Shown here piece after piece: positions 31,701-42,460 of a DNA stretch of 64,000 nucleotides (position 1 is the stretch's first letter; every line of letters starts with the position of its first letter). The notes under the pieces are model-generated. The model saw nothing but the letters and a program-made list of their open reading frames with translations. It ran no database searches and had not been told where the DNA came from. Source of the stretch: Brachionus manjavacas (taxonomy: Eukaryota > Rotifera > Eurotatoria > Ploima > Brachionidae); contig JAHQIY010000010.1 in NCBI GenBank assembly GCA_019054805.1, positions 541,501 through 605,500 of the forward strand. Direction: 5' to 3'. The translations under genes and the position numbers were made by a program.

Positions 31701-32222
31701 GAACACTTTGTAGCGGGCGTCCTGGCCCAGCGGCAGCAGCTGGTCGTTTAGAAAGAAGAGGGGCAGGGCGGCCGGGTTGCTGTAGGGCAGCGGGCAGGCT
31801 ATGATGGCCACGTTGCCTTCGCTGATCGACACCGTTTGGTCGGTGTCGAGGTGCGGCTCGAACGGATCGAGGACGGCCGCGCTCAAATTGGCCGGTCGGC
31901 TCAGCACGGCCACCGTGCTCGAGTTCACCAGGCATTTGTAGAGGCCGGCGTGAGTGTTCGCGTCGAATGATGTGATCGTGAGAGTGTTGTGGAACAGGCG
32001 GATGGCAGTGCTGGTGGTGGTGGTGATTGGTGTGAAGTTGGTGTGGTCGTGGCCGAATAGCCAGTGGACTGAGACGGAGTACAAGTTGTCGGTTGTATAT
32101 TCGCATGAGAATTTGACGCTGGAGCCCGACACTGCTATTTGGGACTGCGGGTGCTCGGTGATACGAATCGGAATTGATTTGCACGCGTACAATACGTTTA
32201 GGATTAGAAATAGTTGAAGCAT
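28740..32222 (-). CDS. CDON: CDON/BOC/Ihog-type Hedgehog co-receptor
   Basis: One 1160-residue open frame without introns. A signal peptide (1-14) is followed by five Ig domains, with Cys pairs 40/97, 143/194, 246/292, 336/383 and 432/485. Two fibronectin III domains lie at about 520-630 and 650-768, a single membrane helix at 796-820, and a 340-residue cytoplasmic tail with polyQ (973-981). The second FN3 (IDGFYIYYRRLEP ... YEIKMTCFNLKGDLCSFSNA) closely resembles the Hedgehog-binding FN3 of CDON and BOC. That resemblance, with the Ig-FN3-TM order, is why I choose this family over Robo or neogenin. Vertebrate CDON has five Ig and three FN3 domains; Drosophila Ihog has four and two. The role is likely Hedgehog reception or cell adhesion at the plasma membrane. 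Ig2 lacks the usual core Trp (LFFLND). The cytoplasmic tail shows no domain I recognise. The first ATG gives a good signal peptide. The symbol marks the family, not strict orthology. Confidence 0.88.
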   Translation of the reverse strand: MLQLFLILNVLYACKSIPIRITEHPQSQIAVSGSSVKFSCEYTTDNLYSVSVHWLFGHDHTNFTPITTTTSTAIRLFHNTLTITSFDANTHAGLYKCLVNSSTVAVLSRPANLSAAVLDPFEPHLDTDQTVSISEGNVAIIACPLPYSNPAALPLFFLNDQLLPLGQDARYKVFASGNLQILNARQSDSGVYKCSARNSLTNQVTHSAKRTTLKVHAPAGTQLPRIVYVPVDASRVAVGANLTLECVAEGAPVPLVSWEKFGGVLPARRSLQIFGNLMIVDVQPEDKGTYVCRAENGPGQATFKTAMLDVHGPPRVLKSERFVFSARESERVRISCPIESTPHTTRYQWFRNGVPLAPHHKIALEKGKSVLAVRGSEPGVYQCLATSEFGTAQADLLVRVAESGVSGSKRAQIILGPQNTTIYEGQSVVLLCVTSGERSASVQINWLQNDLIIEPTLMRRFEINQQLGNLRIVSVQKSDAGLYKCIASNEFGVSSAEAYVNVRSIEDERKRDRVGVGAEALVVSSRPIVEQIGADKILLKWRLVDAQSGQPIEHHTQVAYFKVEYKASRQQMAGVQPHTWLTIDEQIDARKRQYILTDLAPTELYKFRLNTFYLDGQLSHSHPSAKFRLSKSWHSEAIAQPTTARTATSELKLSEISVQIAQLWAISSTSLGLKWNVLANASLTDKNKIDGFYIYYRRLEPMDDHQPHAIPLYNYTRINVPLVDAATIDSYLIANLQPSSHYEIKMTCFNLKGDLCSFSNAIYGLTLAPPTTQSLNNNNNNNHSQMHQVKAKHSEILFMILGAVLAVLTLLLVGFVIMCVLRNKQRSKMLGQSHKLASSSCPTLIYEDSLRQNNRVNMYIAGGNDSNSTNSQSMSTTTSSIATPPAATDHLILLNGQTVSANSFAHLPPVPHAPPPPATINRINLSMNPLSGYLEASNQNENFYHTLSQLKDKSDPTDYNNPTMNMRNLIFKQQQQQQQQQMLMNTLKNFNMHYCDGKTKSPSSIRRTASKKSKKAKSECKESATGQQHHYQQQQANYYLLPNCLPSQPNIIYNDMDLISAAFLNQNLANANLVFNQHKQMCSFQQVASPHNANNLMDLFDKANEQIASDLNAAVQSEQIYEQTEPKSDESEPMLTAHYATTEINSPDNEQNKALCDHAE

Positions 32223-32589
32223 TTTTTTTTTTTGTTTTTGTTTTTTTTTTCTCTCAGTTGCCCTAAAAAAATTTGGACATATTTTTGTTCGGGTTGTTTA
32301 AATCTAAAGTCAAGTAAAAACATGTTAAGGATATCATTTGATCAATTAAGATTTGATTAAAAAAATTTTTTTTTAATTAATTAATATTCAATTATTCTAT
32401 ATAGAAGATTTTTTAAATTTTTTTAATGAAATGCTTATCAGACAATGACACTGGTCACCAGATTGTCCTTGTGAATAAAAAAAAGAAAATAGAAAAATAT
32501 ATGAAGGGAGAGTATACAAGGATTAAATTTGATAAATAAAGATTTTGTATTTTTTTTTATAATAATAAAAATAATAATAATAAAGCTAG

Positions 32590-32655
32590 GGCAGGCAAGT
32601 TTGCGGAGGCGGCTTACTAGGAAATCGCCCATGGTAGCACATTGCGCTGAACAAG
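32590..32655 (-). other. Possible small upstream exon
   Basis: A 60-base island of balanced composition in AT-rich DNA, 370 bases upstream of the CDON-like start. On the minus strand it reads TTGTTCAG|CGCAATGTGCTACC, then ATGGGCGATTTCCTAGTAAG and CCGCCTCCGC. It has an acceptor-like left edge, an ATG with codons MGDFLVSRLRKLACPSF, and a possible donor (CTA|GTAAGC). It could be a 5' untranslated exon of the CDON-like gene or an exon of another transcript. Confidence 0.25.
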
Positions 32656-34039
32656 GAAAAATAATTACAAAGGAAGAAGAACGTATAAGTTTTTAGAGTA
32701 AATAGACATTATTTACATTACAAAAGAAAGAGAGAAATTATAAGGAAAAGAAAGGATTTTGAATTTTCTGATCAATTTTTGATGCTCAAAATGATCATTC
32801 TAAGTTCTAATTATGAAATGAATTGTTATTTCTTGATATAATTAATACAGAGGATTTTTTGTTAAATCTAAAGGTAATATCTGCAATAACATGAAATGGT
32901 AAAAATTCATTAATAAATATTATGTGAAAAAAAAATTTTTTTAATTTTAAATTGATTAATATTTAAATGATTTTTCAATAAAAGAACAATTTTAAAAATT
33001 TATATATTTTTTTTAAATTGAATAAATTAAAAGCTTATCTGTCTGTTACAAGGGTTCCAGTTAATTTCTTTCGAATTCGTTTTGAATATAAAAGTTGCCC
33101 AAAAATTGAATCACATATTTTGTTGTTGATTTTGTTAAAGTGCAAATAACACTATGGGTTAAGTCAGATTTATAAAGATTTTCTAAATATTTTATTTGTT
33201 TGTTTAACTTAATAAAAAAAATTGCAACTTAATTTATCAACCTTTAATTTTTTTCAATTATCTTAATTATTTCTATAGGGATCTTAAACAACAAAATAAT
33301 ATGACGCCATCTTTAATTGTGAATATGTAAAGGATTTTCTATTACACTTTTAAAAAATTATTCAATCTAGTTCATTTAACTAAAATCTAAAAGACTAAAC
33401 AAAAAGTTTAAAAAATTTAAAAGAGACTTTTCGTAAATTAGCCATCTAAAAAAGATTTATTTTGGGTTTGATCTTTACAGTGTTTTACATGCATTCCATA
33501 GACCCTCTGTCTATATGACTATCAAACTAATCATTCGGCCATATGAGCTTAGTATGCTGATTAGTCTTGAAATAAAAAAATAAAAGGAAAAAAAGGGTGT
33601 CCAAAATCTAAATGCATATTTTTGTTGATCTAGTAGAGTTTGTCGAGTTGACAATAAATCTAAATAAAAATTAAGGATGGTTAGGGGTAAGTTTAAATAG
33701 GTTGTGATGCAAGCAGGGCCAGAACGCTTTTGGGGCCAAAATGTGAATTTGTATGAAGCTTTTACAATTTGTATAAATAAACACCTCTGGAGAATAAGAG
33801 ACAAAGTGTGTGTTTCACGGTTTGATATAACATAACTTACAATTTATATTGTTCTAGCAGCAATAGTGAATTTAAATTTTTAATTATATACGGTGTTGTA
33901 ATTAAAAACCTTATTTTTGTTTTGTATAAACAAATCCAAAGGTGTAAAAAACCCATTCAGCTTGACTAATTTCATTTCGTTCGACAAGCATTCGAATTGT
34001 TATTATTATTACTATTATTTTTATTTTATTCCGTTTATA
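32656..34039. other. AT-rich intergenic DNA
   Basis: Mostly low complexity. A more balanced patch at 33470-33830 contains a 97-codon minus-strand frame (KRSGPACITTYLNLPLTILN) that I cannot assign. It could be a transposon untranslated region. No feature I can support. Confidence 0.4.
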
Positions 34040-36590
34040 ATTAACTAATGTTTTTCTTAGACAAATAACTTGTGTAAACATTTCGAGGCTACAATTTCTC
34101 TAATGGAATGCAATGCAAAATTTTAATTAAAATCTTATCGAGTGTTTACTCGACAGATTATTATCCACTTGTTCTTAGTCCTCTCAATCTTCTCTCAAAT
34201 TTCACATTCTCAAAAACAGGTGTGAATTGAATTTTTTCGCTAATAAATGCGCCGTTTATGTAACTGGCCAATTGATTTTTTCACTATTTGTCAAATTCAG
34301 TACAATTCAGAATGTTTTGTTAAAAAAAAAAAAAAAAATTCTGCAAATTTATCATTACTGTTTATTGCAGAGATTTTGCACGCACTTAAAAGCATAACAA
34401 AAATGAATGCCACAATGCTTTTTGATTTTTACCATTTTAAATGTCATCCACAAAGCCGGCATACATCTTTATCATTATTAGTATTTTTTCGAAATCATCT
34501 TATTTTATACAACCTTAATTGAGATCTTAATTTAATTTTTTTTCTTATATAGCTCGTTGCAAATTTACAAGTAGATAAAATATTAAAAAGTCAATTTCTT
34601 TTGTTACTCAATTATTATCACTGAGCTGTTCGTTCCTTGGTAGATGCGCGGAGGCATGACGCGTGTCTCAGAAACTAGGAGTTTAGATACTTGATAATGA
34701 TGATTAATAATTTCATTGTGACAAAGTCACAGGGATACTGCGGGACTATGATCCAGTTAATTTGGTTGATTTTCCAACCGAAGTGAATACTCCTGAATTG
34801 ATATTGTCTTACCCCTAGACAACTATGTACAAAAATATAATATCTTGAAAACAAAGTAACTTTATAATATTTAAAAGATGTCACTTTGCTGAAGTAGGCG
34901 CTAGTCTACAAGTAGTGGCTTACGTAGACGCTCCACTTTAACAACCTATAACGAATTTTTATTAAATCAATACAGGGTCTAAGAAAAAATATTCAAGCAG
35001 CTTAAAAATTCTCCTTTTAAAAATGTTAGTATTGGTAAAGCTATTTGTCACCGCTGTCCAGCTTGTAAAAAAGTTGTGCCTCACTCCACATTTGCGAACC
35101 AGTTGTCGCTCGATGGCTTTCCGACAAGTCCTTGTTTATTCATTATTTTAAATTATTCCAAAAATTATTGGCCTTGCTTTAGCTTTGTCGTGCTTACAAT
35201 CTTGGATGTCCTGAGCAAGATTTTATGTTTTTAAATGATTCGTAATTAGACTATTTGTTCTGACAGACAATTATATATCATTTAATTTTTCATTACGGAA
35301 AAGTTGCAAATCTAAGAGCCTATCTTTGAATTCTTTCCAGATTTCTCATGCAAACCGTGGATTGAGGATCCAAAAAATCTTCAAAATATCTCTGCAATAC
35401 GGGGCGAATGTTTAAACCTCTTTCATCATAAAAATAGGGGGACCAGTTGCGACTAGGTAATAATTGCGGTGTAGATGATCAACTCGGTGCACAAACCTCG
35501 GTGTCAGATCGGCGCCGTTGCTCAAAATGGTACTGTAGAAAGAGATGAGCTTCTCCCCATTATTTGCTTGAAACGAAAAGGGACTGCTATAAAGTCATGA
35601 TTGTAATGATAGCTACATCCATAATTAAGAATGCATAAATAGTGCCCCATTCGTTAAAACTTCCGATTGATCTCTAATTTTTCCCAAAACCTAAAATATT
35701 GTGTTTATATTATCAAGTTGCAGATTCCTTTAGTAATTAAATTTAAAATTATTCAGACAAAGCTCTATTGAATCGCTAAGGCCATCATTAGATTATAGAA
35801 AAAGAGAATTAGATATAGAATATAGCCTATGTTATCTAATCGGATAGGAAGATGTTTTTTATTGCGTCATTAGATAGCCACCGCTAATTGTTTACAATTA
35901 AGAGATTGAATTAATTCTTCTTTTGTTTCATGTGTCATTAGTTCTAAAAAATTGGATGCCACTTACAGGTTTTAAAAAAGTCAAGTCAATTGGGAAAAAA
36001 TTTCAAATTGCACAAAAATGCAACCCACAATCTCCTACAAACAAAATTTTGATTTCCACTCGAACATAAGAAAATAAAAGAAAAAAAATTTGAATTCAAC
36101 TAAAATAGTTGTTTATATTTTGACAATAAAATTTCTTTAATTACTTAAAAAGAGTTTTCTGATAAAAAAATTCTCATTATAAAATATTTTTTTATTTGGA
36201 AGAAAATTAAAGTTTTAATTGTTTAGCCTGAGAGACCTTTTTTTCTCGGATAGATAATTACCCAATGTTTTTCTTGTACAAATAACAAATAACTAGTGTA
36301 AACAATTTGAGACTTGAATGTTGTGTAATGGAATGTCATGCTAGATTATCAAGTGTTCGACTGTCGTTGGTCCGACCACTCCTATCCAATTTCACATACA
36401 AATTACAGAACAACAAAGTAGGTGTGAAATTTTTTCATGAATGGAATTCTGCGCTTATGTAATGCACTAAAGATAAAGATAAAAAATCTTACTTACGAAA
36501 TGTTATCTGATAGGAAACGATATTCTTTTGTTGCGTCACAAAATAGCGACCGCCAACTGTTTACTGTTAAGAGCGATTTTGTTCGACAAA
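34040..36590. repeat. Duplicated block, first copy split by a LINE
   Basis: The block at 36250-36590 is contiguous. Its first part matches 34040-34270 (AATGTTTTTCTT, TGTGTAAACA, TAATGGAATG, AGGTGTGAA, TTTATGTAA-type words in order). Its second part matches 35840-35930 (TGTTATCT.AT.GGA, TTGCGTCA, ATAGC.ACCGC.AA.TGTTTA). The first copy is thus interrupted by about 1.57 kb containing the minus-strand LINE remnant. Identity looks to be about 70-75 percent, so the duplication is old. Confidence 0.6.
34640..35620 (-). pseudogene. LINE remnant, 3' part with terminal hairpin
   Basis: Minus-strand reading contains NFFTSWTAV...TNSFTNTNIFKRRIFKLLEY, aligned with the tail at 60711-60830 (FFTNRTAGDW...VTNTNTFKNRIDKHLGFY). 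Downstream, at 34905-34950, AGTGGAGCGTCTACGTAAGC and CACTACTTG nearly match AGTGGGGCGTCTACGTGCGC and CACTACTTG at 61130-61160, so both belong to one family. Upstream, 35410-35600 has a stop-free minus-strand stretch (SSPFSFQANNGEKLISFYST, NGADLTPRFVHRVDHLHRNY) that looks coding but that I cannot place in a LINE. It may be a host exon or another element. Confidence 0.6.
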
Positions 36591-36859
36591 TCTGTGGCCA
36601 TAATCTAGTCGGATCTCTAATAATGAGAAAACTTTGGATTTTAAATATTTAAGACTTATCAATATATATGAGGCAACAGAAAATATTTGTGTTTGGATTT
36701 TAGTACATATTTGTACAAGACTTTGGTCAGCCTATTTGCTAAGCCTAGTTTTTTCTTTCTATTTCGCGTGACGTGTTTTTAATAAACAACTTTTCGTTTA
36801 AGAGGATTAAAGATCCAAATAACACTTGAGTCTAGCTTTTAAATTAACTTTCTCGACCA

Positions 36860-37290
36860 ATTTTTGTACCTTAACTTGAAATTGATGATGATGTGAAAAT
36901 TTATCCTAATTCATAAGATATGTTTGCTAGCGGAAACGATGGCTTAACTTGAGAATGAAAAGAATACATGTGACTTAGCTAAATTGCTCGCTTAGGTCAC
37001 GTGATGCAATTGAATGTTTGTCAAAAAGTTCCCAAAGAGTTTATTAGTTTAGAACTAATTGAATTTAGCCTTAGTGTAAATGTTAATTTTGAATAAAAAC
37101 TGAATACTCAAAAACTTGATTTCTTGTTGTCTCTCGATGTTATTTCTAAGAATCTTTGCTAAAAATAAATAATTATCAAAACTTGCTGACTCGATTTAAA
37201 TTGACGAATTTTGGATAAAACAAATGTGACATAACTAAATAATACATTCGATTATGTCACGTGACATAAATAAATTTTTGTCACATTACT
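36860..37290. promoter_or_regulatory. Duplicated E-box palindromes
   Basis: A segment of about 65 bases (36967-37030) recurs loosely at 37222-37290. Each contains a TGTGAC.TA word followed by CACGTGA. The second holds an 18-base perfect palindrome, TTATGTCACGTGACATAA (37252-37269). GTCACGTGAC is an ideal site for bHLH-zip factors of the MITF/TFE and USF type. Whether it binds anything here is inference. Confidence 0.4.
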
Positions 37291-37485
37291 TTAATTAAAT
37301 CAAACTAGTATTGATGGACTTGAAGAATTTATACAAATGCATCCAGTGATTAAAGTATGTGACAAAATTAATTAATTTTTTTTTTTGAATCAATCAGAAT
37401 AGTTCTAAGCCTGTGTAAATAGGCAAAATCAGGTAGGTGGATTGATCGAGTGAGGTCAAGTCAGATCGATAATGCCTTGGAGGCT

Positions 37486-37656
37486 TATTTATATATAAAC
37501 ATACTTTTAAAGTTGAATAACCAAGAGATTTGGCCAAAATTAATAATGTTTATTCAAAAGCACAACTTGAATACATTCGCTTTGACTCAACTCAATATGA
37601 TGCCAATATTTGATCGCTAAACTAAACAAAACAAAAAAAAAGACCAACTAAAAACG
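37486..37656 (+). promoter_or_regulatory. Promoter-like TATA and splice donor
   Basis: TATTTATATATAAAC (37486-37500) is a good TATA box. About 155 bases on, AACG|GTGAGT (37653-37662) is a strong splice donor. Together they suggest a non-coding first exon of about 37515-37656 on the plus strand, whose coding exons would lie further right or outside the window. A perfect 16-base palindrome, GGCCAAATATTTGGCC, follows at 37692-37707. Confidence 0.3.
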
Positions 37657-37756
37657 GTGAGTTTTTATTTTTTTAATTATCAATATTTGTAGGCCAAATA
37701 TTTGGCCCCAAAGAGGAAATTGATTTACTTTTATTCGATTTTTAATTTAAAAATTA

Positions 37757-37787
37757 TTTCTTCTCTCTCTCTCTCTCTCTTTCTCTT
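37757..37787. repeat. (CT)n microsatellite
   Basis: TTCTTCTCTCTCTCTCTCTC continuing to TTTCTCTTTG; roughly ten CT units. Confidence 0.9.
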
Positions 37788-38099
37788 TGTGTTCGCTCTA
37801 ACGAACTTTTTATATGCAAAGTAAACATTGAAACAATAAAGAGAAAAAAAATCGCTTCTTTTACATCACAAAGTCATTTATAAGACCGTGTTATTAAAAG
37901 TTACTTAGAAGCAAGTGTTTTTAGAAAATGAGTTCTTAAGAGGCTTAGAAAAACACCGGTTGAAAAAAAAAAAGAAAAAATTCGTTTATAATTACAAGTG
38001 TCACCTTTTTAGTAGTTGTTTGAGTTTATTTTTAGTAGGGCTTAAATACTTAGCTTAAAATCATCTTTGAATCAAAAATAGCCCCAATCGATTTTTTCC

Positions 38100-38520
38100 G
38101 TTTGACAAAATTGGGTTAAGTTCATTCGAAGTGATGACATAACTTTGGATGGAGCTCAGATTAAATCAGATTGACTTGGGCCGGCCTCCTGTTGTTTGCT
38201 AATTGTTTGCACAATAGTTTAATTAATAACGTTGCGTGCGCGCATTCTTCACCACATCGGCTCTTAAGCCACTTTACAGAACAATTTAGCCGTGTGTTTA
38301 ATTGATTTCAGGCCTACATCGCTCTAGCAGGCTTCTTTTTTGTTTATGTCACATTGGGCCTCATGTTTGACTTGAATTAATTTAGCAATGTGATAAACAT
38401 TGGGCATTTTGAGCGAGCACAATCTCGCTTCTAATTCATGATTAAAATAACTCGGAAAACTGTCACACGATCACGTTGAAACCTTATTAGAAAAAAATCA
38501 ACTCGTAGTCCACAGACATT
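38100..38520. promoter_or_regulatory. Composition island, candidate enhancer
   Basis: About 400 bases of near-balanced composition without an open frame. They contain GGGCCGGCC, TTAATTAATAACGTTGCGTG, CGCGC and several ATTA/TAAT homeodomain-type cores, and stand out sharply from flanking AT-rich DNA. Similar islands at 42.5 and 45 kb suggest non-coding sequence held by selection. Confidence 0.3.
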
Positions 38521-39005
38521 AGTTTGATGACATCCATTTGCTGTGTACATTTTTGCATATTCATATTCGAACTATTTTAATTATAATTTTGATCCGTTAC
38601 AAATAGAAAACTTCGTGCTACAGCGACTCAGTGACAAATGGATTTTTAAAATTTATTTCATTTATTTTTAGTTTTGTCGACTACAAGAATAAATAGGGAA
38701 AAAATGATCAAAGCGTTGATCGATTGTTTTCAAGACAGAAAAAATTTTTTAAAATAAAATTTTAATCTTTGTCTTTGTGCTTTGAATACTTAATACTAAT
38801 TTAATTTATCTAAAAAAAATTAATTTAATTTAGCATTAGCTTGGAAGTATTTAAAAAAATTTAAAAATAAAATTAGTTCATTTTGCCAGTTCAAAAGGTA
38901 TTGTGCAACTCAAACGCAAATTTAAAAAAAATTCTTCTTCTTTTGATTAATAACAATTAAAGATAATAAAGAAAAACTAAAAAAAAATACTATGATTAAC
39001 AGCAA

Positions 39006-39680
39006 AACTTGAAGACTTAGACTTTGCGAATGATCTGGTGCTAATATCTAATACAGAAGCAGATATGCATTTGAAGACGCAAGATTTGGCAAACAACGCT
39101 TAACTAACTGGACTCGGAATAAATGGAGTCAAACGGAAAATTACTTGAATTGGATACCCTGATCACCATCGAGTGTGTAAGTAAATTCAAATACTTAAGA
39201 AGCACTGTCAGTACAGCGCTGGGAACAAACAGAGACATTAAGAATAGACTTGCCAAAGCAAAGAGTGCCTTTGCTAGACTCTGGCAAGCATGCAAATCAA
39301 ACAGCTACAGCAAGGAAACAAAACTTACAACAATGTCGTAAAATAAACACTGATGTATGGAAGTGAATGTTGGGAGATGTGTGAATTTGACAGGAAAAGC
39401 CTTAACACCTTCCACGCAGAAAGCCTGCGGAGAATTCTCGCGATATTGAGTCATTGTCGAATGCTGACCTATGCAGAAGAACAATCTCAGAGACATTAAG
39501 TCAATGCATTAAGAGCAAAAGACTGCGATGGCTCGGGCATGTACTTAGAATGAAAGAAATACGGATACCATAAAGAAGCCTTCAATGGACGCCTCGAGGG
39601 CGACGTAAAGTAGAACGACCAGCAGTAACATGGAGGTTAACAATAACAAAAGAGCTCATCGAAAAACAAATACTAAAATG
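39006..39680 (+). pseudogene. LINE endonuclease/RT C-terminal fragment
   Basis: LEDLDFANDLVLISNTEADM starts the catalytic box (FADD changed to FAND). Frame-shifted pieces follow: KFKYLRSTVSTALGTNRDIK, NRLAKAKSAFARLW, TKLTTMS, then YGSECWEM and KSLNTFHAESLRRILAILS. Next comes RLRWLGHVLRMKEIRIP, and then QWTPRGRRKVERPAVTWR. This is the very common LEDLDFADD...RRRW.GHVLRM...GRRK.GRP..TWR pattern of an RTE/Jockey-related LINE. It is a third lineage in this window and clearly dead. Confidence 0.88.
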
Positions 39681-42460
39681 TACTAAATAAATATAAATAA
39701 TAATAATATACTTTGTTATACCTTTTAAATTGAAATAAGTTTTTTGATGTTAAAAAAGACAGACAATAAAAGATCAATGTGATTTAAATTCTTCTAAAAA
39801 AATCCACGTTTAGATTTAAATTTGATTAAAAAAAATATTTAATTTGAAAAAAAAATTTGATTTTGAAAACTACATCTAGACCACTTGGCCATTTTGAAAT
39901 TACTAACAAAATCTTAGATTTCACCATCATATTTAACAACGAGCGGATTATTCTTATTTTAAATGAATATTTTAAATAAAAAAAAATTCTAATATAATAA
40001 TTTTATAGTTTAGAAACTATTAAAAAAGCTTTTGAGGGAAATAAAATAAATATATTAAAAAAAATTCAAGTAACGATTGCAGAGCAAATATTGCTAGATA
40101 TAATTTTTTTACAATTTCCTTTTTTTTTGTTTCTTAATAACTAATAACAAAAAATTGAAAATTAATAAAATGTAATAAAAAATAAAAAATAATCAATTTT
40201 TTTTTGGGCAATTATAAGTTCATGATCAAAACTTAATTGATTAAAATCGTAATAAAAATTAAAAAATTAGTTTTTTTTCATTCTTTTAAAATCGATCATA
40301 AAAGAATTTTATTTTAATTTAAAAAAAAAATTCTAATTGATCTTTGATTGATTCTTATATAATTTTGATTTTAAAATTCACATTAAGCTATCGAGATTAA
40401 TAAACGCTAAAAATGATAATTTAATATTAATTAAGAAATACTTTAAAGAGACAAAATATCGATAAAGATTTTAATTATACTTCAGATAAAAATTCACATA
40501 ATTTTTTTCCTAATAAAAAATTAAAAAAAATTACTTCACATTTTTAAAACTTTGGTTACAAAACATTCACTTTTTTAGTTCTTTAAATATTTTTATAAAA
40601 TTCGAATGCCAGTTTTATTCTTTAATTTTAATCTAACTGATCTACCAAAACCTGATCTAATAATTATTTTTTAATCTTGTATCCGTAATTTATTATTATT
40701 AAAAATGACTTTATTTTAAATTAAAAATTAATTAATTGAAAATAAGTTTTGAATAATTTTTAATTTTGTTTTATTAAAACGCAAATCAATTCATTTGATA
40801 TTTAGGCAATAAAAAAAGTTGTAAAGCACAATTTTTTTATAAAAGTCAATCAGAAAATGATAAAAATCACAATAAACATATTAGTCCATAATATATTTTT
40901 ATAACTGTTGTATTTAGTTCTTGGACAAATTCAATATCTTAAAGGAGTAATCATTTAGACCACTCAGCATATTTGAATTCTTAACAATTGAAATTATACA
41001 AAAACAATATAGAATATTTAATATTATTTAGAATTTAGAATTAGTCCTTGAATTTAAATCACTGAGTATTCATTAAATAACCTTAAGTGCATAAAAATTT
41101 ATTTATGCTTATTTATTTCAATTAACACCACAAAAGAGGTAATAAAAAAAATTCGTTTTTTTAAAAGAAATGAACAAAAAAAAAAGAGAACAAAAAAATT
41201 CTCAAAATCGAATTGCTGAGATTAATTTTTGAAAAAAAAAATCTTTTAGATCGGATAAAAAATAGAAAAATTATTCAAAATTAGATCTCTCATGCAATCT
41301 GAGCTACTGGATCAGTTAATTTCGTGGCTATTTGGTTAAACTAAACTTTTCTTAAGTATTTAACAAACATAAGCTAATTTTGTTTTGTTTTCATTTTGAA
41401 CTATAAATATTTGTACAAATTTTATTAACTAATATATCTGAAGATAAATTCTGTTTAGATTAAGAGAGTATTTATTCTAAAAATTGAATACAGTGCGAAT
41501 CTTTATGCAATCAATATCTCAAACCATACTCAAATTAACTTTTTTTTTTAATTTATATTATATTCCACAAAATATTCATCATTAACTTAACAATTAAAAA
41601 ATCAAATACAAAATCATGTGACTGGAAGAAAGTACCATTCTACTTCAACCAGCTATGGTTCTGTCCAAATTAAAAAAAACAGATGCATTCAATGATATCA
41701 ATCAAAATCAAATTCCTTAAATTTTTCTTTTTTCACAGATAAAAATTTTAAAAATTAAATTTTTTCTTAATTTTACAAGGTGGTCTAAAAGAAGGCCTAA
41801 ATACATCATTTACAAAATATAAAATTTTTCTGAATTTAATTAAAATATGCTTTAAAATTTTTAAAAAATTTCTCGAAATAAAATAATTTTTTTTGCAAAA
41901 AAATTAAAATATCCAAAAAGAGACTTTAGACTTTTTTCTCAGATAGATGATGATATTGATCAGTGTCAAGTTCCTTAAAAAAAAAAAATCTTTTACTTTT
42001 TTCATTAAATAAAAAATTAAATTTTGTTAAATTTAATTCTATTACTAAACTCGAAAAGATTTCTTTTTTCGTAGGTCATATACAAATCTCAAGCTAATTT
42101 GTGCCCATCACTTCGAACTGAACGCACAAGCAACTAGATCTAAATCTGTTCGAAGTAACATTAAAAAGCAATAAAATCCAGAAAAAAAATGTATCGATTG
42201 AGTGATTTGTGAGTATAAAAATTCTAAAAATTAAATTATTTAACACAACAAAGAAACTATTTTAATTATTTGTTTACATGATATCAAGTCATTTAAGGAA
42301 AACAAATGCCAAATGTACATTCTAAACTCTCACGAACATTTTGTTCGAATTATTTAATCAGCTCTGTACTTGAAAATTTGCAAGAGTTTATTTTAATTAT
42401 TTTTTTGTCTAAAAAAAATTAAAAAATACAACAAAAAAAATTAATTAATGTTCACACGCA
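39681..42460. other. AT-rich desert
   Basis: Almost 2.8 kb of A/T runs with nothing that I can support. There are no long open frames, and only a slightly more mixed patch at 41280-41340. Confidence 0.6.

Noticed and set aside
30630..31751. A 373-codon open frame antisense to the receptor gene
   Set aside because: It mirrors a G+C-rich coding region, is dominated by Arg, His, Leu and Ala, has no domain, and is fully explained by the Ig/FN3 gene on the other strand.
33511..33804. A 97-codon minus-strand frame
   Set aside because: Ends in Phe/Ile runs, no family resemblance. The balanced patch there may be transposon untranslated sequence.
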